From Chitinophaga costaii (GTDB taxonomy: Bacteria > Bacteroidota > Bacteroidia > Chitinophagales > Chitinophagaceae), in the NCBI RefSeq assembly GCF_900094705.1, contig NZ_FMAR01000017.1, forward strand, positions 56,814 to 120,813: a DNA stretch of 64,000 nucleotides, given 5' to 3'. The notes below the pieces were generated by a model. The model saw only the letters and a program-made list of their open reading frames with translations. It ran no database searches and was not told where the DNA came from. Positions 45,372 through 54,376 of the stretch are shown piece after piece; within the stretch, counting starts at the first letter, position 1; each line of letters opens with the position of its first letter. The translations under genes and the position numbers were made by a program.

Positions 45372-46556
45372 TCAGGTATTCACTCTTTTCTTGTCACGGG
45401 CGGGCAGCACGTAATCGTCCACATCTTCCGGCATGATCACCTTGCCTGATAAGATCACCAGGCGTTCTACTACATTCCGCAGTTCACGGATATTGCCGGT
45501 CCAGTTATATTCCTGCAGGGCTTTCAGCGCGGCGGGATCAATGGCTTTTTTGGCAATGCCGTATTCCTTACAAACATTGTCCAGGAAATGATCTACCAGC
45601 AGGGGAATATCATCGCGGCGCTCGTTGAGGGAAGGTACATGAATAAGGATTACGCTGAGGCGGTGATAAAGGTCCAGCCGGAAATTTTTATCTTCCACTT
45701 CCCGCAGCAGGTCTTTATTGGTGGCGGCCACCACGCGTACGTCTACCGCAATTTCTTTGTCGCCGCCCACACGGGTAATGCGTCCTTCCTGCAGGGCGCG
45801 CAGCACCTTGGCCTGGGCACTCATGCTCATATCCCCTATTTCATCCAGGAAGAGGGTACCGCCGCTGGCCTGTTCAAACTTTCCAATCCGTTGTTTCACG
45901 GCGGAAGTAAACGATCCTTTTTCGTGGCCAAACAATTCGCTTTCTATCAGTTCACCTGGAATAGCGGCGCAGTTTACCTCCACCAGCGGGCCTGCGGCGC
46001 GATGGCTTTGCTGGTGTAGCCAGCGGGCCACCAACTCCTTGCCCACCCCATTTTCGCCCGTTACTAATACCCGGGCGTCTGTGGCGGCTACTTTTTCTAC
46101 CGTTTCTTTTATTTTGAGGATGGGGGCAGAATTGCCGATCATCTCCTGTGTTTTCGTAATCTTTTTGCGAAGGGTACGGGTTTCTTTTACCAAAGAAGTC
46201 TTGTCCAGCGCGTTGCGCAGGGTAATCAGCAAGCGGTTCAGGTCGGGCGGTTTGGAAATATAATCATAGGCGCCTTTTTTCACCGCTTCCACCGCCGTAT
46301 CGATATTGCCATGGCCAGAGATAATGATAACGGGTATATCCGGGTTTATCTCTTTGCTTTTTTCCAGGAATTCGAGGCCATCCATCTTGGGCATCTTGAT
46401 ATCGCACAACACGGCATCGTAGGTTTTGGCCTGGAACATTTTGAAACCTTCCGCGCCATCGGCGGCTTCGTCTATTTTGTAGCCTTCGTAGCCGAGTATT
46501 TCGGAGAGGGTTTTGCGGATCGCTTTTTCGTCGTCGATGATTAATATATTGGCCAT
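45372..46556 (-). CDS. NtrC-like response regulator without DNA-binding domain
   Basis: 394 aa. Start 46556 (MANILIIDDE). Receiver domain with phosphoacceptor Asp52 (CDIKMPKMDG), then a sigma-54-type AAA+ domain with Walker A GENGVGKE and Walker B GGTLFLDEIGDM. Two departures: the sigma-54-contact loop GAFTGA reads GSFTSA, and the protein stops at DYVLPARDKKRVNT right after the AAA+ domain, with no Fis-type HTH. It may act on RNA polymerase without sequence-specific DNA binding. No histidine kinase is adjacent. Confidence 0.88.
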   Translation of the reverse strand: MANILIIDDEKAIRKTLSEILGYEGYKIDEAADGAEGFKMFQAKTYDAVLCDIKMPKMDGLEFLEKSKEINPDIPVIIISGHGNIDTAVEAVKKGAYDYISKPPDLNRLLITLRNALDKTSLVKETRTLRKKITKTQEMIGNSAPILKIKETVEKVAATDARVLVTGENGVGKELVARWLHQQSHRAAGPLVEVNCAAIPGELIESELFGHEKGSFTSAVKQRIGKFEQASGGTLFLDEIGDMSMSAQAKVLRALQEGRITRVGGDKEIAVDVRVVAATNKDLLREVEDKNFRLDLYHRLSVILIHVPSLNERRDDIPLLVDHFLDNVCKEYGIAKKAIDPAALKALQEYNWTGNIRELRNVVERLVILSGKVIMPEDVDDYVLPARDKKRVNT

Positions 46557-46769
46557 AATTATGTTGTGCTGGTTTAATTCCGTGGGCAGTCGGTTGTGCA
46601 GGGTCATCCCCTCTTTAGCAACGATGGTTTTATGCCGCCGGATTTGTAAAAATCAGTGGTCAAAAATAGGGGATTTTTTCAACCAACGGGTAGAAAGACA
46701 GGCCGGATGCGCTCATTTTTCATCCTGTTATCCCATAGATTAGCTTAACTTTACCTACCTAATTACCTG

Positions 46770-46777
46770 TAATTTTG
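46770..46777 (+). promoter_or_regulatory. -7 box adjacent to the cysE start
   Basis: TAATTTTG, exact TAnnTTTG, ending five bases before ATG 46783; predicts a leaderless or near-leaderless cysE-cysM mRNA. Confidence 0.5.
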
Positions 46778-46782
46778 CTTAC

Positions 46783-47586
46783 ATGAACGATTTTTTGGAT
46801 GAACTGCACCAGCGGCATCAATCGGCGGCAGCAACTGCTTTTCCTGCTACCCCGGCGGTCAAAGATTTTACGCAGAACCTGGTGAACTGGTTATTCCCGG
46901 AGCATACCGGCCGGGTTTTCACTGCTTACGACGTGTTGGCAGACTATGCTACTTTATTGGAACGCCAGTTGCAGCACCTGCTGCAACCCATGCAAACCTC
47001 CCTCCCCCAGCCCGCCGCGGCGGTAGCGCAGGCGTTTATGGATGCGGTGCCGCAGATATATGGAGACCTGAATAAAGATGCGGAAGCCATATTGCTGGGC
47101 GACCCTGCTGCCACTTGTCTGTACGAGGTGATCCGTGCCTATCCCGGGTTTTATGCCATCGCTTTTTACCGCATCGCCCACCGGCTCTTTCAGTTGAAGG
47201 TACCTTTGCTGCCCCGTATCATCACCGAACTAGCGCACGCAGCCACCGGCATAGATATACATCCGGCAGCTGTGATAGGGTCTTATTGCTGCATAGACCA
47301 CGGCACCGGTGTAGTAATTGGTGAAACCACCCATATCGGCACGCATGTGAAGATATACCAGGGCGTAACGCTGGGTGCATTAAGTATTGAAAAAGAGATG
47401 GCGCAAAATAAGCGTCATCCTACCATAGAAGACCATGTGGTGATCTATGCTGGTGCCACCATCCTGGGCGGCGACACGGTAATCGGGCATCACAGCGTAA
47501 TTGGCGGCAACGTGTGGCTGATAAAAAGCGTAGCCCCTTTCACCCGCATTTATTACCGCGCCGATGGCACCATGGTGGCGCGCTGA
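46783..47586 (+). CDS. cysE: Serine O-acetyltransferase
   Basis: 267 aa of the larger EpsC-like serine acetyltransferase type: N-terminal helical domain, then left-handed beta-helix hexapeptide repeats (IDIHPAAVIGSYCCIDHGTG; GETTHIGTHVKIYQGVTLG) with the catalytic His/Asp pair. It makes O-acetylserine, the cysteine precursor. It is 22 bp from cysM, so the two-step cysteine pathway is one operon. Confidence 0.93.
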   Translation: MNDFLDELHQRHQSAAATAFPATPAVKDFTQNLVNWLFPEHTGRVFTAYDVLADYATLLERQLQHLLQPMQTSLPQPAAAVAQAFMDAVPQIYGDLNKDAEAILLGDPAATCLYEVIRAYPGFYAIAFYRIAHRLFQLKVPLLPRIITELAHAATGIDIHPAAVIGSYCCIDHGTGVVIGETTHIGTHVKIYQGVTLGALSIEKEMAQNKRHPTIEDHVVIYAGATILGGDTVIGHHSVIGGNVWLIKSVAPFTRIYYRADGTMVAR

Positions 47587-47608
47587 CCTTTAACAAAAGC
47601 ATGAAAGT

Positions 47609-48496
47609 ATGATTGTCAATAAAAACTTAAAACTGCTGGACCTGGTGGGCAATACCCCCATGGTAGCCTTGCAGCGCATTCCCACTAATCCGAACGTAAC
47701 CATCTACGCCAAACTGGAAGGGAACAATCCCGGCGGTAGTGTAAAAGACCGTGCGGCCTATAGCATGATCAAAGGCGCAATAGACCGTGGGGAACTGCAA
47801 CCGGGCGTAACACTGGTGGAGGCCACCAGTGGCAATACCGGTATTGCGCTAGCGATGATGTCTAGCCTGTTTGGCGTTCCCATAGAACTGGTGATGCCTG
47901 AAGATGCTACGCGCGAGCGCGTACTGAGCATGGAGGCTTTTGGGGCCAAAGTAACGCTTACCCCTACTATGGAAGGTGCTATTGATTATGCCAATGCGCA
48001 GGTGGCCAAGGGTGGTTATCTGATGCTGAACCAATTTGCCAACCCCGATAATTATAACTCCCATTACCGCGGCACGGGTCCGGAGATATGGCGGGATACC
48101 GAAGGCAGCATCACCCACTTTGTTTCCGCCATGGGTACTACGGGTACCATCATGGGCGTATCGCGCTACCTGAAAGAGCAAAATGCCGGTGTGCAGATCG
48201 TAGGCTGCCAGCCATCAGACGGCTCCCGGATTCCGGGCATCCGCAAATGGCCCGAGGCTTACCTGCCCAAGATATTTGAACGCCAGCGGGTAGACCGGAT
48301 CATGGAAGTATCCGAGGAAGAGGCGGTGCAGATGACGCGTAGGCTGGCCCGGGAAGAGGCCATCTTTTGCGGTATGAGCAGCGGCGGCGCCGTATCGGCG
48401 GCCGTGAAGCTGGCAGCGGAACTTTCAGCGGGTGTGATCGTGTGCATTATTTGCGACCGGGGAGACCGTTACTTATCGAGTGATTTATTTGGGTGA
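47609..48496 (+). CDS. cysM: Cysteine synthase (O-acetylserine sulfhydrylase)
   Basis: 295 aa PLP enzyme. PLP lysine in NNPGGSVKDRAAYSMI, substrate loop EATSGNTGIALAM, phosphate-binding GTTGTIMGVSRYL. The length and the GSVKDR context place it in the CysM (B) rather than CysK group. It replaces the acetyl of O-acetylserine with sulfide or thiosulfate. Second gene of the cysE operon. Confidence 0.93.
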   Translation: MIVNKNLKLLDLVGNTPMVALQRIPTNPNVTIYAKLEGNNPGGSVKDRAAYSMIKGAIDRGELQPGVTLVEATSGNTGIALAMMSSLFGVPIELVMPEDATRERVLSMEAFGAKVTLTPTMEGAIDYANAQVAKGGYLMLNQFANPDNYNSHYRGTGPEIWRDTEGSITHFVSAMGTTGTIMGVSRYLKEQNAGVQIVGCQPSDGSRIPGIRKWPEAYLPKIFERQRVDRIMEVSEEEAVQMTRRLAREEAIFCGMSSGGAVSAAVKLAAELSAGVIVCIICDRGDRYLSSDLFG

Positions 48497-48662
48497 TATT
48501 TGCCTGCACTTTTTGAGATATGGATGTATCGGTTTGGTACATCCTTTTTCATTTTTAGCGGGCCATTATCCCGAAAAGTTAATGTAATGTTATCCTAAAA
48601 AAATTAGCAAAAAACACAAAAAAGCAACGTAAATTCGGGTAAATCAATAAAAAAACTACAAA

Positions 48663-48806
48663 ATGAAACACATTCATATTAGGATGGTGGATGCCCCACC
48701 CACACTCAGTGTAGAACGCGTGAAGGCCGCCGTAGAAAAAGTATATGCGGAGCGTGCAGCCCAGAAAAAAGCCCAGCAAATCAATAAAAAACGTTTGCTA
48801 CATTAA
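48663..48806 (+). CDS. Short ORF, 47 aa, unknown function
   Basis: ATG 48663 to TAA 48806, starting MKHIHIRMVDAPPTLSVERV. After a short strand-like start it is a charged amphipathic helix with a Lys/Gln-rich end (QKKAQQINKKRLLH). It is preceded by a TAAATTCG -7-like box (about 48631-48638) and follows cysM by 166 bp. No family recognised. Coding probability is moderate: base composition and the start spacing look genuine, but nothing else confirms it. Confidence 0.5.
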   Translation: MKHIHIRMVDAPPTLSVERVKAAVEKVYAERAAQKKAQQINKKRLLH

Positions 48807-48903
48807 CTTCCGCTATTGGCAAAAGTTTGTATGTAGTGTATTATTTGCCAACCCCCATCTTTTGTCCTATCCTGCTTTTTTTATCCAAAATATCCATTGA
48901 CCA

Positions 48904-49596
48904 ATGCAGGTACACCCATATCCTCTTTCTATTTTCATAAACTGCCCTTTTGATACCGAATACGAGCCATTATTGCAGGCCATGGTGTTTACCATTTACC
49001 GTTGCGGATTTGTGCCGCAGTGTGCCTTAGGCGAGGACAATGCTACCGATTACCGCCTGGACAAAATTATCCGATACATCCGCCATTGCCAGTATAGCAT
49101 TCATGACCTTTCGCGGGTGGAGGCTAATGGCCATGGCCTACCACGGCTGAATATGCCGTTTGAACTGGGCCTGTTTTTCGGGGCCAAACATTTTGGGAAA
49201 GGGGTACACCGACAGAAAAATGCCCTCATTTTTGAACGCGATAAATATACTTATCTGGAGTTTATTACAGACTTGCGGGGAGTAGATGTAAAAGCGCATT
49301 ACAACAGCCCCTTGTATGTAATTGCTAAGATCCGGCATTGGTTAAAATCATCTTCCGACAAACAGGGCATTCCGGGTATTGCCGTGTTATGGCGGGATTT
49401 TGAAGAGTTCCAGGCCAATCTTCCGGGCATTCTACAAATGGCCGGGCATCAGCGGGAAGACATCTTATTTAAAGATTTATGCCTTATTGTAGAACAGGCT
49501 ATCAACAATATTTTGCAAGCAAGAAAACAGGATGCCTATCCTACGCCAGACATTGCCCCGGATGTTGTAAATGATGTATTGGTCCCGTATTTTTAG
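48904..49596 (+). CDS. TIR / nucleoside-deoxyribosyltransferase-like protein
   Basis: 230 aa soluble protein. The opening IFINCPFDTEYEPLLQAMVF, a conserved YSIHDLSRVE (Asp68) and the NMPFELGLFFGAKHFG helix with Glu87 follow the layout of nucleoside 2-deoxyribosyltransferases and TIR-like NAD-cleaving domains, where such a Glu is catalytic. Many similar stand-alone proteins in Bacteroidota lack a known role, and related domains serve as NADase effectors in defence. Its stop lies three bases before the PhyH gene, so the two are co-transcribed. Activity is inferred, not shown. Confidence 0.65.
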   Translation: MQVHPYPLSIFINCPFDTEYEPLLQAMVFTIYRCGFVPQCALGEDNATDYRLDKIIRYIRHCQYSIHDLSRVEANGHGLPRLNMPFELGLFFGAKHFGKGVHRQKNALIFERDKYTYLEFITDLRGVDVKAHYNSPLYVIAKIRHWLKSSSDKQGIPGIAVLWRDFEEFQANLPGILQMAGHQREDILFKDLCLIVEQAINNILQARKQDAYPTPDIAPDVVNDVLVPYF

Positions 49597-49599
49597 GGC

Positions 49600-50322
49600 A
49601 TGATTTCAATTGATCAGCACCAGCAGGCCATTGCAACGCAAGGCTTTACTGTCATCGAAAATATGCTCACCCCCACGCAATGCGAAGTGGTGGCACATGC
49701 GATTAATATTGCCAACAATGCCAGCCCTGCTTTCCGTCAAACGAACGATCTGTTTGCCATCCGGCAGTTGCTCCGGGAAATACCGGGCTTGCAAGGGCTG
49801 GTATTCACCCCGGTGCTGCAAAACACCCTGCGGGCGCTTTTTGGGGAAGGTTTTTTCGTAGTAAAATCTATTTATTTCGACAAGTCCGGCACTTCCAATT
49901 GGTTTGTTTCCTATCATCAGGATTTAACGATCTCCGTAAACAAGAAGATGAACGTACCTGGTTTTGGCCCCTGGACACTGAAGCAGGGATACTATGCGGT
50001 GCAGCCTCCACTAGCCATTCTGGAAAATAATTTTACCGTCCGCATCCACCTCGACGATACGGATGCGCAGAATGGTGCTTTACGGGTTATTCCCGGCTCG
50101 CATCGCAAGGGCATTTATCGTCCGGAAAATATAGATTGGCAGGAAGAAGTGGAAACCGTTTGCGGGGTACCCCAGGGTGGCATGATGGTGATGCGCCCCC
50201 TGCTCCTGCACGCCTCCAGCCGTACTACGAACGGGCGGCCCAGGCGCGTGGTGCATATTGAATACAGTGCGCAGCAGCTACCGGCGCCGTTACAATGGTC
50301 GGAACAGTTAACAACCCTATAA
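49600..50322 (+). CDS. Phytanoyl-CoA dioxygenase-family Fe(II)/2-oxoglutarate oxygenase
   Basis: 240 aa cupin oxygenase. Iron ligands H106-x-D108 (SYHQDLT) and distal H204 (LLLHASSRTT), with the 2-oxoglutarate-binding Arg in GRPRRVVHIEY. The fold matches PhyH/EctD-type hydroxylases of small molecules. Substrate unknown. It starts three bases after the TIR-like gene, an unusual partnership worth noting; followed by a hairpin terminator. Confidence 0.87.
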   Translation: MISIDQHQQAIATQGFTVIENMLTPTQCEVVAHAINIANNASPAFRQTNDLFAIRQLLREIPGLQGLVFTPVLQNTLRALFGEGFFVVKSIYFDKSGTSNWFVSYHQDLTISVNKKMNVPGFGPWTLKQGYYAVQPPLAILENNFTVRIHLDDTDAQNGALRVIPGSHRKGIYRPENIDWQEEVETVCGVPQGGMMVMRPLLLHASSRTTNGRPRRVVHIEYSAQQLPAPLQWSEQLTTL

Positions 50323-50357
50323 GGGGCGTGGCGGCGCGGATGATTTTCAGCAAACAA

Positions 50358-50383
50358 AAAGTCCCGCCTTGCGGCAGGACTTT
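50358..50383. terminator. Bidirectional terminator between PhyH and E1-beta genes
   Basis: Eleven-base arms AAAGTCCCGCC / GGCAGGACTTT with one internal mismatch; A and T runs on both sides. Confidence 0.75.
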
Positions 50384-50405
50384 CCTATTTTCTGTTTAAG
50401 AACGT

Positions 50406-51389
50406 TTATTTTTTCGTGTACATCACTTCTTTTACCAGCTTCACGGTACGTTCAATATCTGGCAGGTAAAGTTTTACCAGGTTAGGCGCGTAGTGCATGG
50501 GTGCATCCGCGGCAGTGATGCGGCGGATGGGGGCATCCAGGTAGTCGAAACCCTCTTTTTGAATGCGGTAAGAGATTTCGGAAGAGATGCTGGAGAATGG
50601 CCATTGTTCTTCTACAATCACCAGGCGGTTGGTCTTTTTAACCGATTCCAGTATGGTGAACCAATCCAGCGGGCGGATGGTGCGCAGATCGATTACTTCG
50701 GCCTCAATCCCTTCTTTGGCCAGTTCTTCCGCAGCGCCCAGCGCTACTTTCATCATTTTGTTGAAAGATACGATGGTTACATCGCGGCCAGCGCGTTTGA
50801 TGTCGGCTTTGCCGATGGGTATAATGTATTCTTCTTCCGGCACGTCACCCAGTTCTCCATACATTACTTCACTTTCCATAAAAATTACCGGATCATTATC
50901 CTGGATGGCGGCTTTTAACAGGCCTTTGGCATCGTATGGGTTGGACACGGACACTACCTTCAGGCCCGGGATATTGGCATAATAACTTTCAAAAGCAGTA
51001 GAATGCTGCGCGCCCAACTGGCCAGCAGAGCCATTTGGTCCACGGAACACGATGGGGCAACCTAACTGCCCACCGCTCATAGCGAGCATTTTGGAGGCGG
51101 TATTGAGTATCTGATCCAGTGCCAGTACAGCAAAGTTCCACGTCATAAATTCCACCACAGGGCGCAGACCGTTCTGGGCTGCTCCCACACCAATAGCGGC
51201 GAAACCCAGTTCGGCAATCGGGGTATCGATCACTCTTTTATCTCCGAACTCTTCCAGCATACCCTGGCTAACTTTATAAGCACCATTGTATTCTGCTACT
51301 TCCTCCCCCATGAGAAACACGCGGCTGTCGCGGCGCATTTCTTCCTGCAGGGCTTCTCTTAACGCTTGTCTGAAAGCTATCTGACGCAT
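50406..51389 (-). CDS. pdhB: Pyruvate (2-oxoacid) dehydrogenase E1 component, beta subunit
   Basis: 327 aa. TPP-binding E1-beta fold with GEEVAEYNGAYKVSQGM, IDTPIAELGFAAIGVGAA and FRGPNGSAGQLGAQHS. It pairs with an alpha subunit to decarboxylate pyruvate or a branched-chain oxoacid and pass the acyl group to E2. The alpha gene is not adjacent, as often in Bacteroidota; the E2 at 10167 is a possible partner. The pdhB name rests on similarity to pyruvate-type beta subunits. Confidence 0.9.
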   Translation of the reverse strand: MRQIAFRQALREALQEEMRRDSRVFLMGEEVAEYNGAYKVSQGMLEEFGDKRVIDTPIAELGFAAIGVGAAQNGLRPVVEFMTWNFAVLALDQILNTASKMLAMSGGQLGCPIVFRGPNGSAGQLGAQHSTAFESYYANIPGLKVVSVSNPYDAKGLLKAAIQDNDPVIFMESEVMYGELGDVPEEEYIIPIGKADIKRAGRDVTIVSFNKMMKVALGAAEELAKEGIEAEVIDLRTIRPLDWFTILESVKKTNRLVIVEEQWPFSSISSEISYRIQKEGFDYLDAPIRRITAADAPMHYAPNLVKLYLPDIERTVKLVKEVMYTKK

Positions 51390-51613
51390 GCTATTGTTAA
51401 TAAAGTTTGAAATATTGAAATGGCCCTATTGAAAAAGGCAGGGCAAAAATATCGTTTGTTGACGAAAATGCAAAGGATTTCCAAAATGAGGCCCCGCTGG
51501 CAGGGAAACATTTGCTATCCCAGCAGCTTTTGGCAGCCAAGGAATTATTACATTATATTTATTTTATATGTAAATTCGTCTTAAACCTTTCCCTTCCTGG
51601 AAAATCCCGTTCT

Positions 51614-52237
51614 ATGATCACGATTACCATCCTTTCCTTTTGCTTCCTCGCTGCTGTATCGATGAAGATTAAGCACTACCAGGACCGATCGCTCACGGAG
51701 GTGCTGTGGTATATACACCTGTTCCTGGGCATTATCTCCGCCTTGTGTGTGATCCTGTTTTTTAACGGTTATGTACTCAGGGGCATTTATACAGGCAGGG
51801 TATTTCTTTCGCTATACGCCGGCTCTGGGATGATCTTGTACAGCCTGAGCACGGAAAAGGGTACTGCCCGCAAAGCTTACCTGGCCATGTTTTACAGCAT
51901 CCCCTTTATCCTGCTGGGCGGATTGCTGCTGCCCCCCTTACGGTTATTTACCGTGGTAGCCAGCATTTGGTTACTGGTAGACGGGGAATTTAAACGGTAT
52001 CCCATAGATAATGATTATACACTACAAACATGCAGCACGGCGGTCATTAACGCCCGCTACCCTACCTACAGCCTGGTGCAAGGCAAGTATTGGCTCTTCG
52101 AAAAAGTGACGGACGATGTAATTGCCCCTTATTTAATGCCCAGCGACATTAAAACCAAGCGGATAAATGCTGACAGCATACAACTGCACATTTACACAGA
52201 TCAGCAGCAGCTTGATACGGTGATTGTGGTGGAATAA
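51614..52237 (+). CDS. Membrane protein of unknown function
   Basis: 207 aa from ATG 51614; the longer frame from 51512 covers the promoter region (TAAATTCG near 51571). About four hydrophobic segments in the first 130 residues (ITILSFCFLAAVSM; IHLFLGIISALCVILFF; PFILLGGLLL), then a soluble C-terminal domain with YSLVQGKYWLFEKVTDDVI. No family recognised; probably an inner-membrane protein with a periplasmic or cytoplasmic tail. Confidence 0.65.
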   Translation: MITITILSFCFLAAVSMKIKHYQDRSLTEVLWYIHLFLGIISALCVILFFNGYVLRGIYTGRVFLSLYAGSGMILYSLSTEKGTARKAYLAMFYSIPFILLGGLLLPPLRLFTVVASIWLLVDGEFKRYPIDNDYTLQTCSTAVINARYPTYSLVQGKYWLFEKVTDDVIAPYLMPSDIKTKRINADSIQLHIYTDQQQLDTVIVVE

Positions 52238-52272
52238 TATTTACCGCGTATGCATTTTGCTATTTAAAGAGC

Positions 52273-52310
52273 ATCGGCTCCCAACGTAATTGGAAGCCGA
52301 TACCTTTTTT
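52273..52310 (+). terminator. Intrinsic terminator after the membrane protein gene
   Basis: Arms ATCGGCTCCCAA / TTGGAAGCCGAT with one mismatch, loop CGTAA, then ACCTTTTTT. Confidence 0.8.
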
Positions 52311-52351
52311 GATAGCTGGTAATTTCAAAATATCTTTTAACCAAATAGCTG

Positions 52352-53530
52352 CTACCCTTCTACTTTTTCGATGATGATGGCGCTGGCGCCGCCGCCACCG
52401 TTGCAAATACCGGCCACGCCATAGCGGCCGCCCTCCTGCTGTAAAATACTGGAGAGCGTCACCACAATGCGGGCCCCGCTACAGCCAATGGGATGGCCCA
52501 GGGACACCGCCCCGCCCCAAACATTGAGCTTATCATTTTCCAGGCCCAGCTCGCGCTGGTTGGCCAGGGGTACGCAGGAAAAGGCTTCGTTGATCTCTGT
52601 AAAATCCATATCAGCCATGGTAAGATTGGCCTTGGCCAACGCTTTGTTGATGGCTTTTACCGGCGTGGTGGTAAACCATTCCGGTGCCTGGGAGGCATCG
52701 GCAAAACTAACGATGCGGGCTAGCGGCTGCAATCCCAGCGCTTTTAATTTTTCCCCGCTTACCAGCACTACGGCGGCGGCGCCATCGTTGAGGTTAGAAG
52801 CATTGGCTGCGGTAACCGTACCGTCTTTGGTGAAGACTGGTTTCAGGGATGGTATTTTTTCAAAGTTCACTTTTTTGTAATCTTCATCTTCGGCCACGAG
52901 CGTGGTTTGCTTGCCGTGTACTGCTACGGGAATGATCTCTTTTTTAAAATATCCCTTTTCGGAGGCCGCCGCCGCGCGTTTGTAAGATTGGATGGCGTAG
53001 GCGTCCTGTTCTTCTCGGGAAATTTTATAGGTAGAGGCGCATAGATCGCCGGCATTGCCCATGGCGTAATCGTTATACGGATCCCATAGGCCGTCGCGCA
53101 CAATGCCGTCTGTAATGTTGCCATGACCGTATTTGTATCCATTGCGGGCCTTATCCAGGTAGTAGGGCACATTGCTCATGCTTTCCATGCCACCGGCTAC
53201 TACGATGTCGTTATCGCCCAGGAGAATGCTTTGTGCGGCCAGCATGATCGCCTTCATGCCGGAGGCGCATACTTTATTCACCGTGGTGCAGGGCACGGTG
53301 TTGGGCAGTCCTGCATAAATACTGGCCTGGTTGGCAGGGGCCTGGCCCAGATTAGCGCTCAGTACATTACCCATATACACTTCCTGTACCTGGCCGGGTG
53401 CAATACCTGCTTTTTCAATGGCGGCCTTTATGACAATGGCGCCTAAACGTGGAGCAGTAACTGCGGCCAGTGCGCCATTGAAAGATCCAATGGGCGTACG
53501 TACGGCAGCTACTATAAAAACTTCTTTCAT
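52352..53530 (-). CDS. Acetyl-CoA C-acetyltransferase (thiolase)
   Basis: 392 aa. Nucleophile Cys in NKVCASGMKAIM (about 88), GGMESMSNVPYYL, INEAFSCVPLA and the second active-site Cys in GHPIGCSGARI. It condenses two acetyl-CoA or cleaves 3-ketoacyl-CoA; the acetoacetyl-CoA type is most likely from the sequence. Monocistronic; the end faces the membrane protein gene terminator. Confidence 0.93.
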   Translation of the reverse strand: MKEVFIVAAVRTPIGSFNGALAAVTAPRLGAIVIKAAIEKAGIAPGQVQEVYMGNVLSANLGQAPANQASIYAGLPNTVPCTTVNKVCASGMKAIMLAAQSILLGDNDIVVAGGMESMSNVPYYLDKARNGYKYGHGNITDGIVRDGLWDPYNDYAMGNAGDLCASTYKISREEQDAYAIQSYKRAAAASEKGYFKKEIIPVAVHGKQTTLVAEDEDYKKVNFEKIPSLKPVFTKDGTVTAANASNLNDGAAAVVLVSGEKLKALGLQPLARIVSFADASQAPEWFTTTPVKAINKALAKANLTMADMDFTEINEAFSCVPLANQRELGLENDKLNVWGGAVSLGHPIGCSGARIVVTLSSILQQEGGRYGVAGICNGGGGASAIIIEKVEG

Positions 53531-53584
53531 GCGATGAAAATAAGATTAGTTTTGGATGTCCCAAATATAGGGAATCACCGGCTA

Positions 53585-54376
53585 TTACAGCCGGTACACA
53601 AAACGCAGGCTCAGTGGGATATGGATATTGCCGCCAATGTCGGGATTGAAAAAATTCAACCATTTGCCCCTATTATTGCCATCGGTAGGCGTACCCACGC
53701 CATACCAATTCTCATACCGGTAGCGCAAGCCAAAGCCTACCGTAAACTCTAACTGGAGGCGCTGTGCTTTGCCCAGATAATGTTGTATGCCAAAGGTGGG
53801 ACTTATTCCCCAGATATATTTGCTACGCCGGTAGTTGCCCTCCGGAACAAAACTACCATCGGGATATTTTTCGTCTTTGTTGTTAATATGTCCCCAGTAT
53901 TTAGCCTGCTTGTACAAGCCTTGCACACCAAAGAATAGGTGGTAAGCATCTTTTTTCCCGGGCAGGAAAAATTTAATATCAGGCGTTAAGCGTATGCCGG
54001 AAATCGTAGTCGGGGCCTTATCGTCCCCTCCCGTACTATACAGCAGGAAAGTAGTGGTAAGGCCCACGCTCAAAAATTTAAATAGCCGGTATTCCGCGGC
54101 AACGCTGGGCCCTCCATCCGGCTCCACCAGCGACAGCACATCGGTACCCAGCAGTAGCCCTATATGATAATCTGGGCGCTGATAATGGTATATTTCCTTG
54201 AGATTATGAAAAGGTTTTACCGTAACGCCATCGCCCTGGAACGGCGGGGCGCGGTGGGGCCTGGGTGGAAATGGCCGGTGGTGGCGAACTGGCTTTAGCA
54301 GGGTGCTGTCTTGCGCCCAGGCAGTAGGGTCTAAACAATTGTTACATAACAGTAAGAGCAGGTAAAATTGTTTCAT
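53585..54376 (-). CDS. Predicted outer-membrane beta-barrel protein
   Basis: 263 aa with signal peptide (FYLLLLLCNNCLDPTAWAQ), a Pro/His/Arg-rich linker (RHHRPFPPRPHRAPP, residues 31-45) and then amphipathic strands ending in F-VYRL, a C-terminal aromatic signature for the BAM complex. Function unknown. Divergent from dnaG across a 383-bp region. Confidence 0.75.
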   Translation of the reverse strand: MKQFYLLLLLCNNCLDPTAWAQDSTLLKPVRHHRPFPPRPHRAPPFQGDGVTVKPFHNLKEIYHYQRPDYHIGLLLGTDVLSLVEPDGGPSVAAEYRLFKFLSVGLTTTFLLYSTGGDDKAPTTISGIRLTPDIKFFLPGKKDAYHLFFGVQGLYKQAKYWGHINNKDEKYPDGSFVPEGNYRRSKYIWGISPTFGIQHYLGKAQRLQLEFTVGFGLRYRYENWYGVGTPTDGNNRGKWLNFFNPDIGGNIHIPLSLRFVYRL

